Assembly: GCA_963821095.1 (NCBI GenBank)
Contig: CAWGCJ010000023.1
Location: forward strand, 410,701 to 474,700
Direction: 5' to 3'
Source: CAVPHV01 sp963821095
GTDB taxonomy: Bacteria > Actinomycetota > Acidimicrobiia > Spongiisociales > UBA5794
Length of the DNA stretch: 64,000 bases
The notes beneath the pieces were generated by a model that worked only from the letters and a program-made list of their open reading frames with translations, made no database searches and was not told where the DNA came from. Both the position numbers and the translations under genes were made by a program. This document shows, piece by piece, positions 1 through 8,812 of the stretch (position 1 is the first letter of the stretch; each line of letters starts with the position of its first letter).

Positions 1-195
1 GACAACGCCAACATGCTGCGGCTGTATGCCTTCTACAAGCAGGCAACCGAAGGAAATGTATCGGGCAAGCGCCCCGGGATGATGGACTTCGTCGGCCGTG
101 CCAAGTACGACGCATGGAAGCAACTCGACGGCACGTCGCAAGACGACGCCATGCATTCGTACATCGATCTGGTTGAGGAACTCAAGGCCGGATAG
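1..195 (+). CDS. acyl-CoA-binding protein, 5' truncated by window edge
   Basis: The reading frame is open from base 1 and ends at the TAG at 193-195, so the N-terminus lies outside the window. The 64 visible residues match the C-terminal two thirds of the small acyl-CoA-binding protein (ACBP) fold: YAFYKQATEGNVSGKRPGMM, then FVGRAKYDAWKQLDGTSQ and a final helix ending VEELKAG. The Tyr and Lys of the YxxYKQAT region and the KYDAW helix are the acyl-CoA contacts known for the family. ACBPs are about 90 aa cytosolic carriers of long-chain acyl-CoA esters. Family assignment is firm; the cellular role here is not shown by context because the upstream genes are cut off. Confidence 0.9.
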   Translation, partial: DNANMLRLYAFYKQATEGNVSGKRPGMMDFVGRAKYDAWKQLDGTSQDDAMHSYIDLVEELKAG

Positions 196-204
196 GGTTC
201 TTGC

Positions 205-598
205 TCACCGAGCGAGGGTGAGGCGTACGATCGGCACCGTCTCAGCCATGCTCTGCGGGGCATCGAGCGGTGGTCGAAGGCCTTCGCCTAGGCCTTGGCC
301 GCCCCGGGGAGCGACGTTGGGTAGTCGGCAAAGACGGCGACCGTTTCGTCCGGCGCAATGACCGAGGCTGTCGCCGGCTGGTGTTGAGACGTCCCGTGCT
401 GATGTGCACGGCGAGCTGCTTCTGGGTGTTGTGGTACCAATCGCTCTCGGTGCCCCAGGCGGCGACGACGTCCACCGATTTATCGTCACGTCTGATGACC
501 TCCCGCACCGTTGATTGCATGTGACGGGAATTGCGCCCAGTGTGCTCGAGCAGCACAAAACGCGACCCTGGAACCCAGCCGAGCCCCGCGCGGTACAC
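205..598 (-). pseudogene. nitroreductase-fold (DUF385, deazaflavin-type) gene with two frameshifts
   Basis: Three minus-strand frames together spell one DUF385-like protein. Frame 1 from GTG 598 gives YRAGLGWVPGSRFVLLEHTG and then GTESDWYHN. Near 375-390 the similarity moves to a second frame, which reads ATASVIAPDETVAVFADY and stops at a TAG near 290. The third frame supplies the family C-terminus, MAETVPIVRLTLAR, ending at 205. An intact member would be about 130-150 aa and typically binds F420 or a related deazaflavin. An in-frame stop lies eight codons before the GTG, so the N-terminus may also be lost. An intact member of the same family is at 56317-56697. Two sequencing indels could give the same picture. 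Confidence 0.75.
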
Positions 599-691
599 GT
601 TGCACGGAGCTCGGGCGAACTACCGGCCGATGGGGCCCGGTGGTCTTCGTCGGTTCTCACCGGTGGTCACAGAAGCCGACCGGTCGTTGGT

Positions 692-1096
692 CTATCCGTC
701 CGACGTCGTCGTGGTGGTGGCCGGAGCCTCTGTCGTCGTCGGGGCATCCGTGGTCGACGTGCCGCTGTCGTCGCCGGAGTTGTTGATCAACACCGCGATC
801 AGGATCACGATCGCCACGATGGCGAGAATGACCCCGATGACCGTTCCAAAGCCACCGCCACCTTTTTGGGTGACCTGGATTTGTTGTGGTTGCTGCTGTT
901 GGGCTGGCGGCGCCGAAGGTGCCTCGGTTCCGGGGGCCGGTGGGGTTGCGGCTGCGCCGGCTTCCATCGGGTTGGGGTCGGTGCCGCTGGTCCCACCGGT
1001 GCTGATTTGGCCGGTCCAGCCGGTGCCATCCCAGTAGCGGTAGGTATAGGTTCCGGTTGGGTCCCGGTACCACCCTGCTGGTTGTGGTTGTGCCAT
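692..1096 (-). CDS. DUF2510 domain single-pass membrane protein
   Basis: A 134-aa protein. Residues 5-35 form a DUF2510 motif (PAGWYRDPTGTYTYRYWDGT, then W), a tryptophan-rich module common in actinobacterial membrane proteins. A Pro/Gln/Ala linker follows, then one transmembrane helix at about residues 83-105 and a Ser/Thr/Asp-rich tail that should lie outside the cell if DUF2510 is cytoplasmic. No enzyme motif is present. The start ATG at 1096 precedes the motif directly. Function is unknown; a cell-envelope role is the usual guess for the family. Confidence 0.85.
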   Translation of the reverse strand: MAQPQPAGWYRDPTGTYTYRYWDGTGWTGQISTGGTSGTDPNPMEAGAAATPPAPGTEAPSAPPAQQQQPQQIQVTQKGGGGFGTVIGVILAIVAIVILIAVLINNSGDDSGTSTTDAPTTTEAPATTTTTSDG

Positions 1097-1233
1097 GAGT
1101 CCTCCACGAGTGTGCTGTTTGAGGGCATTCTGCGGCGAGAGCCGCCGGCGGAGACTACCCGATTCGGGTGTTCCTTCGAGGGCAATGGCGAAAAGCGAGC
1201 GCGGGGGTCGGCCTCGGGTGCGCCGCCGGACCG

Positions 1234-2421
1234 TCAGGATGCCTTGAAGACGACCGGCGTTGGCGGGTGTCCCCGCTGCGAAGACGATTCGAGAAGTGTC
1301 ACCGGGAGGCTGACCGTGAACGTCGTTCCTCGCTCCTCGTTGCTCTCGAAGGAAACCGTGCCTTCGAGGTAGCGCTCCGCAAGGAGTCGGGACCCATAGG
1401 TACCGAGGCCGCGGCCCTCTCCTTTGGTGGAGAAGGACCTTTGGAAGACTTGGAGTTGCGATTGTTCCGGCATGACGCCTTCATTGTGAACGGAGAAGGT
1501 GACTCTCTGTCCATCCCGCCGACACCGCAGAGTGACGACACCGCCTTCCGGGGTCGCCTCGAGTGCGTTCTTGGTGAGGTTGCCGATCACCCGACACAGG
1601 AGCACCTCGTCGGACACGAAAGGTGCATCACAGTTGCCTTCGGCGATGACAACGCTCCGATTCAGCCCGACCTCATGGGTGGTGTACTGGCTGGCGAGGC
1701 CGTCGAGCAGGCTCCGTGATTCGATGGTTCGCGGATGCACGACGAGGTCGTTTGTCTCGGCGGCCAGCAGTTCGGTCTGGCCCTGGATCTCGTCGATGAG
1801 ATGCTCAGACGTCGACTCGAGAAGTTCGAGTATCTCGTTTTGCTCTTCATCGGTCACAATTCGAGCCATGGACGACAGGCCCCTGACGCCGGTGGCGGTA
1901 TTCATGATGTCGTGGAAGAAGATGCGCTCCAGTGAGCGTCGACGCTTCGCGTCGCTGATATCGACGGCTGAGAAGAGGATGAAGGTCTCGTCATCCACAA
2001 CAAATGGTGTCGCCGTGATCTTCAGGTCGAGCGGGTCGCCGTTCACTCGCAGAATGCGGCACTCCTTCTCCTGAGGATTGCCGAGCGTTGCTCTGCCGAG
2101 CGCTTGGGCTGCTCCGCAGGTCCGACAGAACGGCGAGGTGCCGCAGCCATCCGGGCCCACCTCTGCACTGCGGCAACTCATCAATTCACCTGGGCGTCGA
2201 CCAATGGCGTCTTCGTCGGAGACTCCGAACGAATCGATCAGGCTCCGGTTGGCGAAGACGATCTGGCGGTCGGAGTTGAGGATCGCGAGGAACGACGCGG
2301 AACCGTGGGCGACGTTGGTCATCAACGAATCGGCACTGAGTCTGCCCATTTGTTGAAGCAACTCGTCTCGAGGCGTGCGGCCGACTGATTTGGTGGAGGT
2401 GGTCGGTTCTGTGTTCGTCAC
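1234..2421 (-). CDS. orphan PAS-domain sensor histidine kinase with Cys cluster
   Basis: A 395-aa soluble kinase with no transmembrane segment. A PAS domain spans about residues 35-155 and carries an inserted cysteine cluster (C83, C93, C99, C102; GCGTSPFCRTCG). The phospho-acceptor helix follows with the candidate His170 in FFHDIMN. The ATPase domain shows an N box (NLTKNALEA), a G1-like region and a G2 box (GEGRGLGTYG). Autophosphorylation of His170 and transfer to a response regulator is expected, but no regulator gene is adjacent, so the partner is elsewhere. The four cysteines suggest a metal, Fe-S or redox sensor; that is inference. The upstream 180 bp to the next gene hold nothing else recognisable. 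Confidence 0.88.
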   Translation of the reverse strand: MTNTEPTTSTKSVGRTPRDELLQQMGRLSADSLMTNVAHGSASFLAILNSDRQIVFANRSLIDSFGVSDEDAIGRRPGELMSCRSAEVGPDGCGTSPFCRTCGAAQALGRATLGNPQEKECRILRVNGDPLDLKITATPFVVDDETFILFSAVDISDAKRRRSLERIFFHDIMNTATGVRGLSSMARIVTDEEQNEILELLESTSEHLIDEIQGQTELLAAETNDLVVHPRTIESRSLLDGLASQYTTHEVGLNRSVVIAEGNCDAPFVSDEVLLCRVIGNLTKNALEATPEGGVVTLRCRRDGQRVTFSVHNEGVMPEQSQLQVFQRSFSTKGEGRGLGTYGSRLLAERYLEGTVSFESNEERGTTFTVSLPVTLLESSSQRGHPPTPVVFKAS

Positions 2422-2603
2422 GACCTGACTCCTTCGAGATCGGGTGGATGCCGGTGGAGAGCGGCGGCCGTATCCATGTCCATCGGCATTCAGGCCGGGA
2501 ATGTTGAGTCAGCACGGCGATGAGGACAACCCCGGTGCAGTTCGGGCAACCCGCCGACAACCTCAGCCTGAGCCGGTGAGGATGCAGTGGGGCTCGTCGT
2601 TCG

Positions 2604-3534
2604 CTACTTCGGGTTCTCCCGGAACCAGGCGACGGTTGCCGCAATGGCGTCGTCGAGGTCCGTGGCGTGCTGGTCGAACGTTGCCTCGAAGTCACTCGAG
2701 TCGACGATGAACGGCTCCTCGAACTCGTAGAGCATCTCCTTGAGCTCACGGACATTGCCGTTGAAGAGGGCAACGACGTTGAGCATCGCCTTCGGCATGG
2801 CCGAGACGCCACCGGCGGTACCCACCGCCGCGCCAATCTTCGCGACGAACTCACGCGTGGTCAGCGTCGCCGGGTTGGGGAGGTGCCACGCCCTGCCGTC
2901 GGCTTCGTCACGAACCCCGAGCGTCGCCAAGCCTGCGGCCATGTCGGGCACGTAGCTGTAGGTGTGGGGGAGGTCGGGGTTGCCCATGACCTGGGCTTTC
3001 TTGCCCGCCAGCAGCGGGTAGAAGACACGGTCGCCCATGGCGCTCATAGTTCCCCGAGGGCCGAAGTAGTCGGACGCCCGTCCGATGGCGACCCGAACCG
3101 TCCCGGCCTCGTGGGCAGCAAGCAGGTCGTCCGCCATCCGGGCCCGCACCGATCCCTTCCGAGTAGTCGCTGCGTAGGGGAGATCCTCGGTGAGCGGTGC
3201 ACCGCCGGTGGGTCCGTACATGTAGACGTTTTCGAAGGACACCAGCTTGGCACCGGCTGCGGCGGCTCCCTCGAGGACGGCAGCCTGCATCGGTGGAAAT
3301 AGCTCGGGCCACTTGGTGTATGGCGGGTTGAGACACTGGTAGACCGCCTTGGCACCCTCGCTGACCTCGACCGTGAAGGCGGGATTCGCAGCGTCGCCGG
3401 CGACAACCTTGACTTCGCTCGGAACTCTGGGCGCTCCCACTGCGATTGACGGCTACGACTTCCTCGCCCGCGGCGGCGAGCCGGTCGATCAGCGCCAGCC
3501 CGACGGCGCCGGTACCAAAAACGACATGGGTCAC
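2604..3534 (-). pseudogene. NAD(P)-binding Rossmann-fold epimerase-like gene, one frameshift
   Basis: The N-terminus starts at ATG 3534 with a dinucleotide-binding motif, MTHVVFGTGAVGLALIDRLA, and runs to VVAVNRSG. At about 3435 the homologous sequence continues in another frame as GAPRVPSEVKVVAGDAANPA and remains open to the stop at 2604, including PYTKWPELFPPMQ and FENVYMYGPTGG, typical of extended short-chain dehydrogenase/epimerases. Joined, the product would be about 309 aa, a normal length. One inserted or deleted base explains the break. If it is a sequencing error the gene is intact; otherwise the C-terminal part lacks the cofactor-binding glycines. Upstream the gene is followed by the divergently unrelated 3623-4516 gene, 88 bp away. 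Confidence 0.8.
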
Positions 3535-3622
3535 AACGGTTCCTCCTCACGGTCGCCGGCGGCATTTCCCGACGGCGTCGAGTCGAACCGTACACCCGGT
3601 AGGTCAACACCGGCCGCCGGAT

Positions 3623-4516
3623 TCAAGCGGCGGGCGGAACAAGGTCGAGAAGCTCCTCGGCGAATGAGGCGTAGTCGTACTCGACCGAGCTGTCCTCGAC
3701 CTGGAGTAGGCACCACACCACGTTCCAGCACAGATAGACGCCGATGAGGCGATCGAGATCGCGGCGGACCTGGTCGTCGACCTCACCGAAGTAGGCCTGG
3801 AGCAGTAGTTCGCGTCCGGCCGGGTTGAGCGGATATGCGGCGCCGCCGAGGTCGTACATGGGGTCACCCATGCCGGCGTATTCCCAGTCCAGCACCCAGA
3901 GGTTGCCATCGTCGAGGAAGTTGCGGTGGTAGGGATGGTTGTGGCAGAGCACTGGGGCGTAGGCGCCCGACCTGGCCGCCTCGGTGGCGGCAACCTGTTC
4001 GAGAAGCGGTTCGAGGCGGGCGGGGCGCTTGGTTTCTCGCACCACGATGACGCGGGCCCAGCGACGTATGTCGCCATACGGATCGAAGTCACCGGCGATT
4101 TCCCCGAGGGCGTGAATATCGCGGAGCCGCCGGGCGACACGGGGGATCATGGCCTCGGAGGTGAAGTCCTCCAGGGTCAAGGGTCGAGCCTCAGATAGAT
4201 AGCGGGTCACGAGGTGCCCCTCAGGGAGCAGGAACTCGATGGGGTCTGGAGCGATGCCTGCGGCTGCGGCCTGCAGGATGGCCACGCCCTCCCGCCAGCG
4301 GTCGATGCCGTAGCGGGAAGCATCACCGCTGGTGACACGGACCAGGTAGCGAGTTGCGTCGGCGGTTACCAGGTAGTTGGCGTTCGGCAACCCTCCCGGC
4401 AACACCGCGGCGTGGAGTTGTGTGGCTTGATCGAGCAGTGGCACGCGTTGGATGACCTCTATGAGATCTGCATCGTGCGCCAAGGGGTCCATTAGTCCGT
4501 CCACCGCAGTCGTCAC
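3623..4516 (-). CDS. choline-kinase-like / aminoglycoside phosphotransferase family protein
   Basis: A 297-aa protein of the eukaryotic-like kinase fold used by LicA, choline kinase and aminoglycoside phosphotransferases. The N-lobe has GGLPNANYLV (about 41-50) followed by YLVRV, the usual ATP-binding strand pair. The C-lobe has the Brenner-like segment CHNHPYHRNF (191-200) and the metal-binding LDWEYAGMGDPMYDL (209-223). In relatives the first segment reads CHND..xxN, with the Asp as catalytic base; here that position is His194, so phosphotransfer may be impaired or altered. The substrate is unknown. The adjacent 4550-5173 gene is on the same strand 33 bp upstream and may be cotranscribed. 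Confidence 0.82.
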   Translation of the reverse strand: MTTAVDGLMDPLAHDADLIEVIQRVPLLDQATQLHAAVLPGGLPNANYLVTADATRYLVRVTSGDASRYGIDRWREGVAILQAAAAGIAPDPIEFLLPEGHLVTRYLSEARPLTLEDFTSEAMIPRVARRLRDIHALGEIAGDFDPYGDIRRWARVIVVRETKRPARLEPLLEQVAATEAARSGAYAPVLCHNHPYHRNFLDDGNLWVLDWEYAGMGDPMYDLGGAAYPLNPAGRELLLQAYFGEVDDQVRRDLDRLIGVYLCWNVVWCLLQVEDSSVEYDYASFAEELLDLVPPAA

Positions 4517-4549
4517 GGTAGTAACGGAGCCGGTCGCGGGGAATGACTG

Positions 4550-5173
4550 CTAGCCGACTCGGCGGAACAGATAGGCGAAAGGAGACTTGGTGTAGGCGAT
4601 GCCGCGGCCGCGCTCACGGAGCATCTCCGGAGACAGCTCGACTTGTTTCTTGGGGATGAGGTAGTCACCCAGGCCCTCGGTATTCACCCGATAATCACCG
4701 GAGCTTGACGTCACGACGCCGCACAACTCATAGCGGGGATCGATCGAGGCCATCGCGGCGTCACCATGACTGGGGTTCACCAGCAAGACGCCACCGACCT
4801 GCAGGTACCTTGTGCAGTGCGCGGATACAAACCCGGCATAGAGCGACAAGAGCAGGTCGTAGTCCGCATCGATCCCCATCTCGGCGGTGTAGTCGCCGTG
4901 GATGAAGCGATACTGTGGATTGGTGGGCGACCCAGCCTGGGCGGCAATGATCTCGTTGACACCGGAGATGTCGCTGAAGAAGGCCTTCGCCCGGGCGTCG
5001 CTGTCGACATAGGTCACCTTCGGGAACACAAACGACGCTGCAATGTCAACGTACGAGCCGGGATAGAGCACGCGCTCGGCGGCAAAGGTGCCGGCGACTG
5101 CCGAGAACAGCCGCCAACGGTCCCCGGGATGGGTGTTCTGCTTGTCCCAGAGCGCCTCTGTTTTGGGTTCCAT
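4550..5173 (-). CDS. SAM-methyltransferase-like protein of unknown substrate
   Basis: A 207-aa protein. Residues 36-60 read YPGSYVDIAASFVFPKVTYV followed by DSD, which resembles a class I methyltransferase motif I/strand 2 (substrate-fold glycine loop then an acidic strand end), though the classic GxGxG is not preserved. Further on, FIHGDY and YDLLLSLYAGFVS fit motifs II and III, and VGGVLLVNPSHGDAA fits the strand-4/5 region. A conserved bacterial protein; methyl transfer is inferred from fold only. It starts at ATG 5173 and is the first gene of a probable two-gene leftward unit with the kinase-like gene at 3623-4516. Confidence 0.6.
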   Translation of the reverse strand: MEPKTEALWDKQNTHPGDRWRLFSAVAGTFAAERVLYPGSYVDIAASFVFPKVTYVDSDARAKAFFSDISGVNEIIAAQAGSPTNPQYRFIHGDYTAEMGIDADYDLLLSLYAGFVSAHCTRYLQVGGVLLVNPSHGDAAMASIDPRYELCGVVTSSSGDYRVNTEGLGDYLIPKKQVELSPEMLRERGRGIAYTKSPFAYLFRRVG

Positions 5174-5308
5174 GGGCAGAGAGCGTACCGCCCCTTGTTG
5201 GGCCGGGAAGGTTCAGGTTTCCCCTCGAGAGGCTAGACCGCTGCTGCTCTGGGAGAACGGCACGCGGTCGGCGTCAAGATTCTGAGCTCATTTGCCGATT
5301 CAAGGCAG

Positions 5309-8300
5309 ATGACACCGGCCACACCACACCCCACCTATGCCCGTTCCGTTCTCATCGCGGCGCTGACGCTGATCGTCGTTGCCTCGCTCGGCGTTCCGAT
5401 GGCGGCTGCGCAACCGGCGCCTGTTTCGGGCCCGATCATCACTGAAGTGATGCAGAATCCCGGCCACACTTACGATTCGCGCGGCGAGTGGTTTGAGGTG
5501 TACAACCCAGGCAGCGAGGCGCTTGATCTCAGCGGGTGGACGGTTCGTGACGACGGTGTCGACAGCCATGTCATCTCCGCCGAACTCATGGTGCCCGCTG
5601 GGGGTTACGTGGTGATCGCCCGCAACGGCGATCCGGCTCTCAACGGTGGAATCGCGGCGGACTATGTGTTTGGCGATTCCATGTTTCTCTTCAACGCGAG
5701 CGACGAACTCGAACTCGTCGACCTCGCCGGGGTGGTCGCCGACCGAGTGGCGTGGGACGACGGAGCCTCCTTTCCGGATCCTGATGGTGCCTCGATGTCG
5801 TTGGCGAGTGTCGGACTCGATAACGCCAACGGGGTCAATTGGTGTACGGCCGTGACCATCTTCGGCGCCGGCGACCTGGGGACCCCGGGCGCTGCGAACG
5901 TCTGCGACGGGGCCGACGCCCAGATCGTGATCAACGAGGTCATGCAGAATCCGGACGTCGTCTCCGACAGGAACGGCGAGTGGCTCGAGTTGCACAACGC
6001 CGGCGCTCAGGATGTCTCGCTGGCGGGATGGACCGTTCGCGACGATGACTTCAACTTCCACCGCATCCCTGACGCCGGCGCTCCCGTCGTTCCGGCCGGT
6101 GGCTTTGTCGTGCTGGCCCGCAACGGCGACCCGACGGTGAACGGTGGCATCACCGCCGACTATGTCGTCGAATCCGGCTTGGTGCTGCACAACACCCAGG
6201 ACGAGATCGTGCTTGCCGACGCTCAGGATCGACTGGTCGACGTCGTCGAGTACGACGATGGGGCCACCTTCCCGGATCCCCGGGGTGCGTCGATGTCGCT
6301 GCGCAGCCCAGGATTGGACAACAGCGACGGAGCGAACTGGTGCACGTCGCCGGTGACCACCGGCCCGATCGACCTGGCGACACCCGGGATGCCGAACGAC
6401 TGCGAAATCCCGGCGCCTCCGCCACAACTGATCATCACCGAGGTCATGAACAACCCGTTGACCGTCAACGACACGAGGGGCGAATGGTTCGAGGTGTACA
6501 ACCCGACCGGCGACGCCGTCGACCTCCAGGGCTGGATCATCCACGACGAGGACGTCGATCGCCATATCATTGCCGACCCCGTTGTGATCGCACCGGGGGG
6601 GTACGCCGTCTTTGCTCGCAACGGTGACGTTTCGCGCAACGGGGGCGTTGCCGCCGACTACGTGTACGGCAACGACATGTTTCTGTTCAACAACTTCGAC
6701 GAGTTGATTCTGGCCAACCCGGCCCAAGAAGTGTCCGATCACATCGTCTGGGACGACGGCAGGTCGTTCCCCGACCCCGAGGGCGCCTCCATGGCGCTTG
6801 GAGACTTGTCGCTCGACAACTCCTCTGGTGGCAACTGGTGTGTGTCGACGACGCCGTTCGGTGCCGGTGACCTCGGTACGCCCGGCGGCGCCAACGACTG
6901 CGACGCGGTTCCGAACGCCGAGACGGTTGTCATCACTGAGATCCATCAGAATCCATTCGCCGTCGGGGACAAGTACGGGGAGTGGTTCGAACTGTCGAAT
7001 CCGACGAACGCGGACATCGATCTCAACGGTTGGGTAGTGCGCGACGACGACTCCGATCGCCACCAGATCAGCATCGGCGGTGGCCTGATTCTTCCGGCCG
7101 GCGGGTCGGTTGTCATCGGCCGCACTCGGAACGAGGTCAACAACGGTGGGGCCGGCGTCGACTACGCAATGGGCGGTTCCGTGCATCTGTTCAATGGCCG
7201 AGACGAACTTGAGATCGTCGATCCCACGGGCCGGGTCGTCGACCGGGTGGCGTGGGACCATTTCTCGACCGAGTGGGATGTGCGCAACGGTGCATCGATG
7301 GCGTTGCTCGACATCCACGCCGACAACACCCTCGGATCCAACTGGTGCGTTTCCGGACCGCAATTTGGCGCCGGCGACCTCGGGACCCCAGGGACGCCAA
7401 ACGACTGCGAACCCGGCGTTGGTGGTCCGCTGGTGATCAGCGAGGTCATGCAGAATCCGGCCGCGGTGCCGGACTCGGCCGGGGAATGGTTCGAGGTCTA
7501 CAACTCTGGAAGCTCGGCCCTGGACATCGACGGCTGGGTCATCCGGGACAACGACTATGCCAGGCACACCATCGACAACGGCGGCCCGCTGGTGATTCCC
7601 GCCAAGGGGTACCTCGTCCTCGGGCGTAACGCCAATTCCGCCCAAAACGGCGGGGTCGAGATGGCCTACGACTTCGGCGCCGATGTGACGCTCACAAATG
7701 CGACTGACGAACTCGAAATCCTCGACCCGTCGCTGCGGCCAATCGATCGTATCGCCTGGGACGATGGGCGGACGTTCCCTGATCCGACCGGAGCCTCGAT
7801 GTCGGTGCGCAACCTTGCGGCCGACAACGCTGCGGCGCCGAACTGGTGCGTCTCAGTCACACCGTACGGACGGGGCGACCTCGGGACTCCCGGTGCGGCA
7901 AACCTCTGTGAGATCCCGCCACCGGGTGACCCGGTTGATCTTGCCATCGAGTTTTACGATAAGTACGCCCCCGTTGAGGTCGGTGACCGCCTCCGCTACG
8001 AAGTGATCGTTCACAACGAGTCCAACGACAACGACACGGAAGGTATGTGGGATGTCGTTCTGACCCTGCCGGAAGGCGTCACCTTCAACAAGGACTACAG
8101 CCACAAGCGCTGGGATTGTGGGCTCGACGAATTCCCAACCGTGCGTTGCACGTATGTCGGCCCCAAGGATCTGCGGGCTGGGAAGAAGTCGGACAAGATC
8201 AGCATCGAAGTCGTCGTGGACCAGGGAGCTCCCGAGACACTCGTGGCCGCGGCGGCCATCGACCTCGCCGGCGCCGAGTTCCACGATCCGAACCCCGGCA

Positions 8301-8707
8301 ACGACGCCATGACCATCGAGACAAACGTCGAGGGCGGTGCAAGCCCTTCGGGCCCATTCGATCCGCTGCCCGATGGGTTCAACCCGAACCTGTCGGCCAT
8401 CCTCGAGTGCGTCGTCGACCACGGCGACGGAACCCTGACGGCACGCTTCGGGTATGAGAACCGCGAGGACTTCGACTTCACGATCCCGGCGGGGAGCCAG
8501 AACCGCCTGCATGGCCCGGTCATCACCACCGATGGGCCGTGGACCGACTTCGGCCACCCGACAGTCGTGGACGGGCGGCCCGGTCGAACCCAGTTCGGCG
8601 AGGGTGTCTTTACTGTGACGTTTGCGGCCGGTGATCAGATCGTGTGGAACCTCCACGGCCGTACCGCCACCGCCAGTTCGAACAGTTCAACCTGTTCGGC
8701 CTCCTAG
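5309..8707 (+). CDS. secreted protein with five lamin-tail domains and a DUF11-like domain
   Basis: A 1132-aa protein with a signal peptide (hydrophobic core VLIAALTLIVVASLGV, cleavage likely after MAAAQ near residue 35). Five copies of a lamin-tail domain (LTD) follow at about residues 43-195, 207-365, 375-530, 542-705 and 715-870. Each begins I(T/N/S)E(V/I)xxNP...GEW(F/L)E(V/L) and ends with a DGR/A-FPDP-GASM segment, an NWC cysteine and GDLGTPG. Then comes an immunoglobulin-like DUF11-type domain (about 880-1005) and a C-terminal domain (about 1015-1132) starting ECVVDHGDGTLTARFGY. LTDs occur in secreted bacterial surface proteins and are thought to bind or scaffold. There is no catalytic motif, sorting signal or terminal membrane anchor. 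A GC-rich hairpin lies just downstream. Confidence 0.93.
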   Translation: MTPATPHPTYARSVLIAALTLIVVASLGVPMAAAQPAPVSGPIITEVMQNPGHTYDSRGEWFEVYNPGSEALDLSGWTVRDDGVDSHVISAELMVPAGGYVVIARNGDPALNGGIAADYVFGDSMFLFNASDELELVDLAGVVADRVAWDDGASFPDPDGASMSLASVGLDNANGVNWCTAVTIFGAGDLGTPGAANVCDGADAQIVINEVMQNPDVVSDRNGEWLELHNAGAQDVSLAGWTVRDDDFNFHRIPDAGAPVVPAGGFVVLARNGDPTVNGGITADYVVESGLVLHNTQDEIVLADAQDRLVDVVEYDDGATFPDPRGASMSLRSPGLDNSDGANWCTSPVTTGPIDLATPGMPNDCEIPAPPPQLIITEVMNNPLTVNDTRGEWFEVYNPTGDAVDLQGWIIHDEDVDRHIIADPVVIAPGGYAVFARNGDVSRNGGVAADYVYGNDMFLFNNFDELILANPAQEVSDHIVWDDGRSFPDPEGASMALGDLSLDNSSGGNWCVSTTPFGAGDLGTPGGANDCDAVPNAETVVITEIHQNPFAVGDKYGEWFELSNPTNADIDLNGWVVRDDDSDRHQISIGGGLILPAGGSVVIGRTRNEVNNGGAGVDYAMGGSVHLFNGRDELEIVDPTGRVVDRVAWDHFSTEWDVRNGASMALLDIHADNTLGSNWCVSGPQFGAGDLGTPGTPNDCEPGVGGPLVISEVMQNPAAVPDSAGEWFEVYNSGSSALDIDGWVIRDNDYARHTIDNGGPLVIPAKGYLVLGRNANSAQNGGVEMAYDFGADVTLTNATDELEILDPSLRPIDRIAWDDGRTFPDPTGASMSVRNLAADNAAAPNWCVSVTPYGRGDLGTPGAANLCEIPPPGDPVDLAIEFYDKYAPVEVGDRLRYEVIVHNESNDNDTEGMWDVVLTLPEGVTFNKDYSHKRWDCGLDEFPTVRCTYVGPKDLRAGKKSDKISIEVVVDQGAPETLVAAAAIDLAGAEFHDPNPGNDAMTIETNVEGGASPSGPFDPLPDGFNPNLSAILECVVDHGDGTLTARFGYENREDFDFTIPAGSQNRLHGPVITTDGPWTDFGHPTVVDGRPGRTQFGEGVFTVTFAAGDQIVWNLHGRTATASSNSSTCSAS

Positions 8708-8710
8708 CGG

Positions 8711-8772
8711 CTCTCTCATTCTGGCGTGGCTGCGCTGCCGGCGACTGCGCCTCAACCACGCCAGAAGCGAGA
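8711..8772 (+). terminator. hairpin after the lamin-tail gene
   Basis: An 11-bp perfect stem, TTCTGGCGTGG at 8719-8729 and CCACGCCAGAA at 8756-8766, is extended by CTCTC/GAGAG arms. It starts 4 bases past the stop codon of the lamin-tail gene. There is no T-tract, as is common in high-GC actinobacteria, so terminator function is inferred from position and stem strength. Confidence 0.6.
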
Positions 8773-8812
8773 GTTAGGGTGACCGCGTCGCCCCGCGGGA
8801 GAGGATTGCACG

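Noticed and set aside
5300..7645. Very long minus-strand open frame (781 codons) under the lamin-tail gene
   Set aside because: It is the antisense shadow of the five homologous repeats; its sequence has no recognisable motif, while the plus strand has a signal peptide and clear domains.
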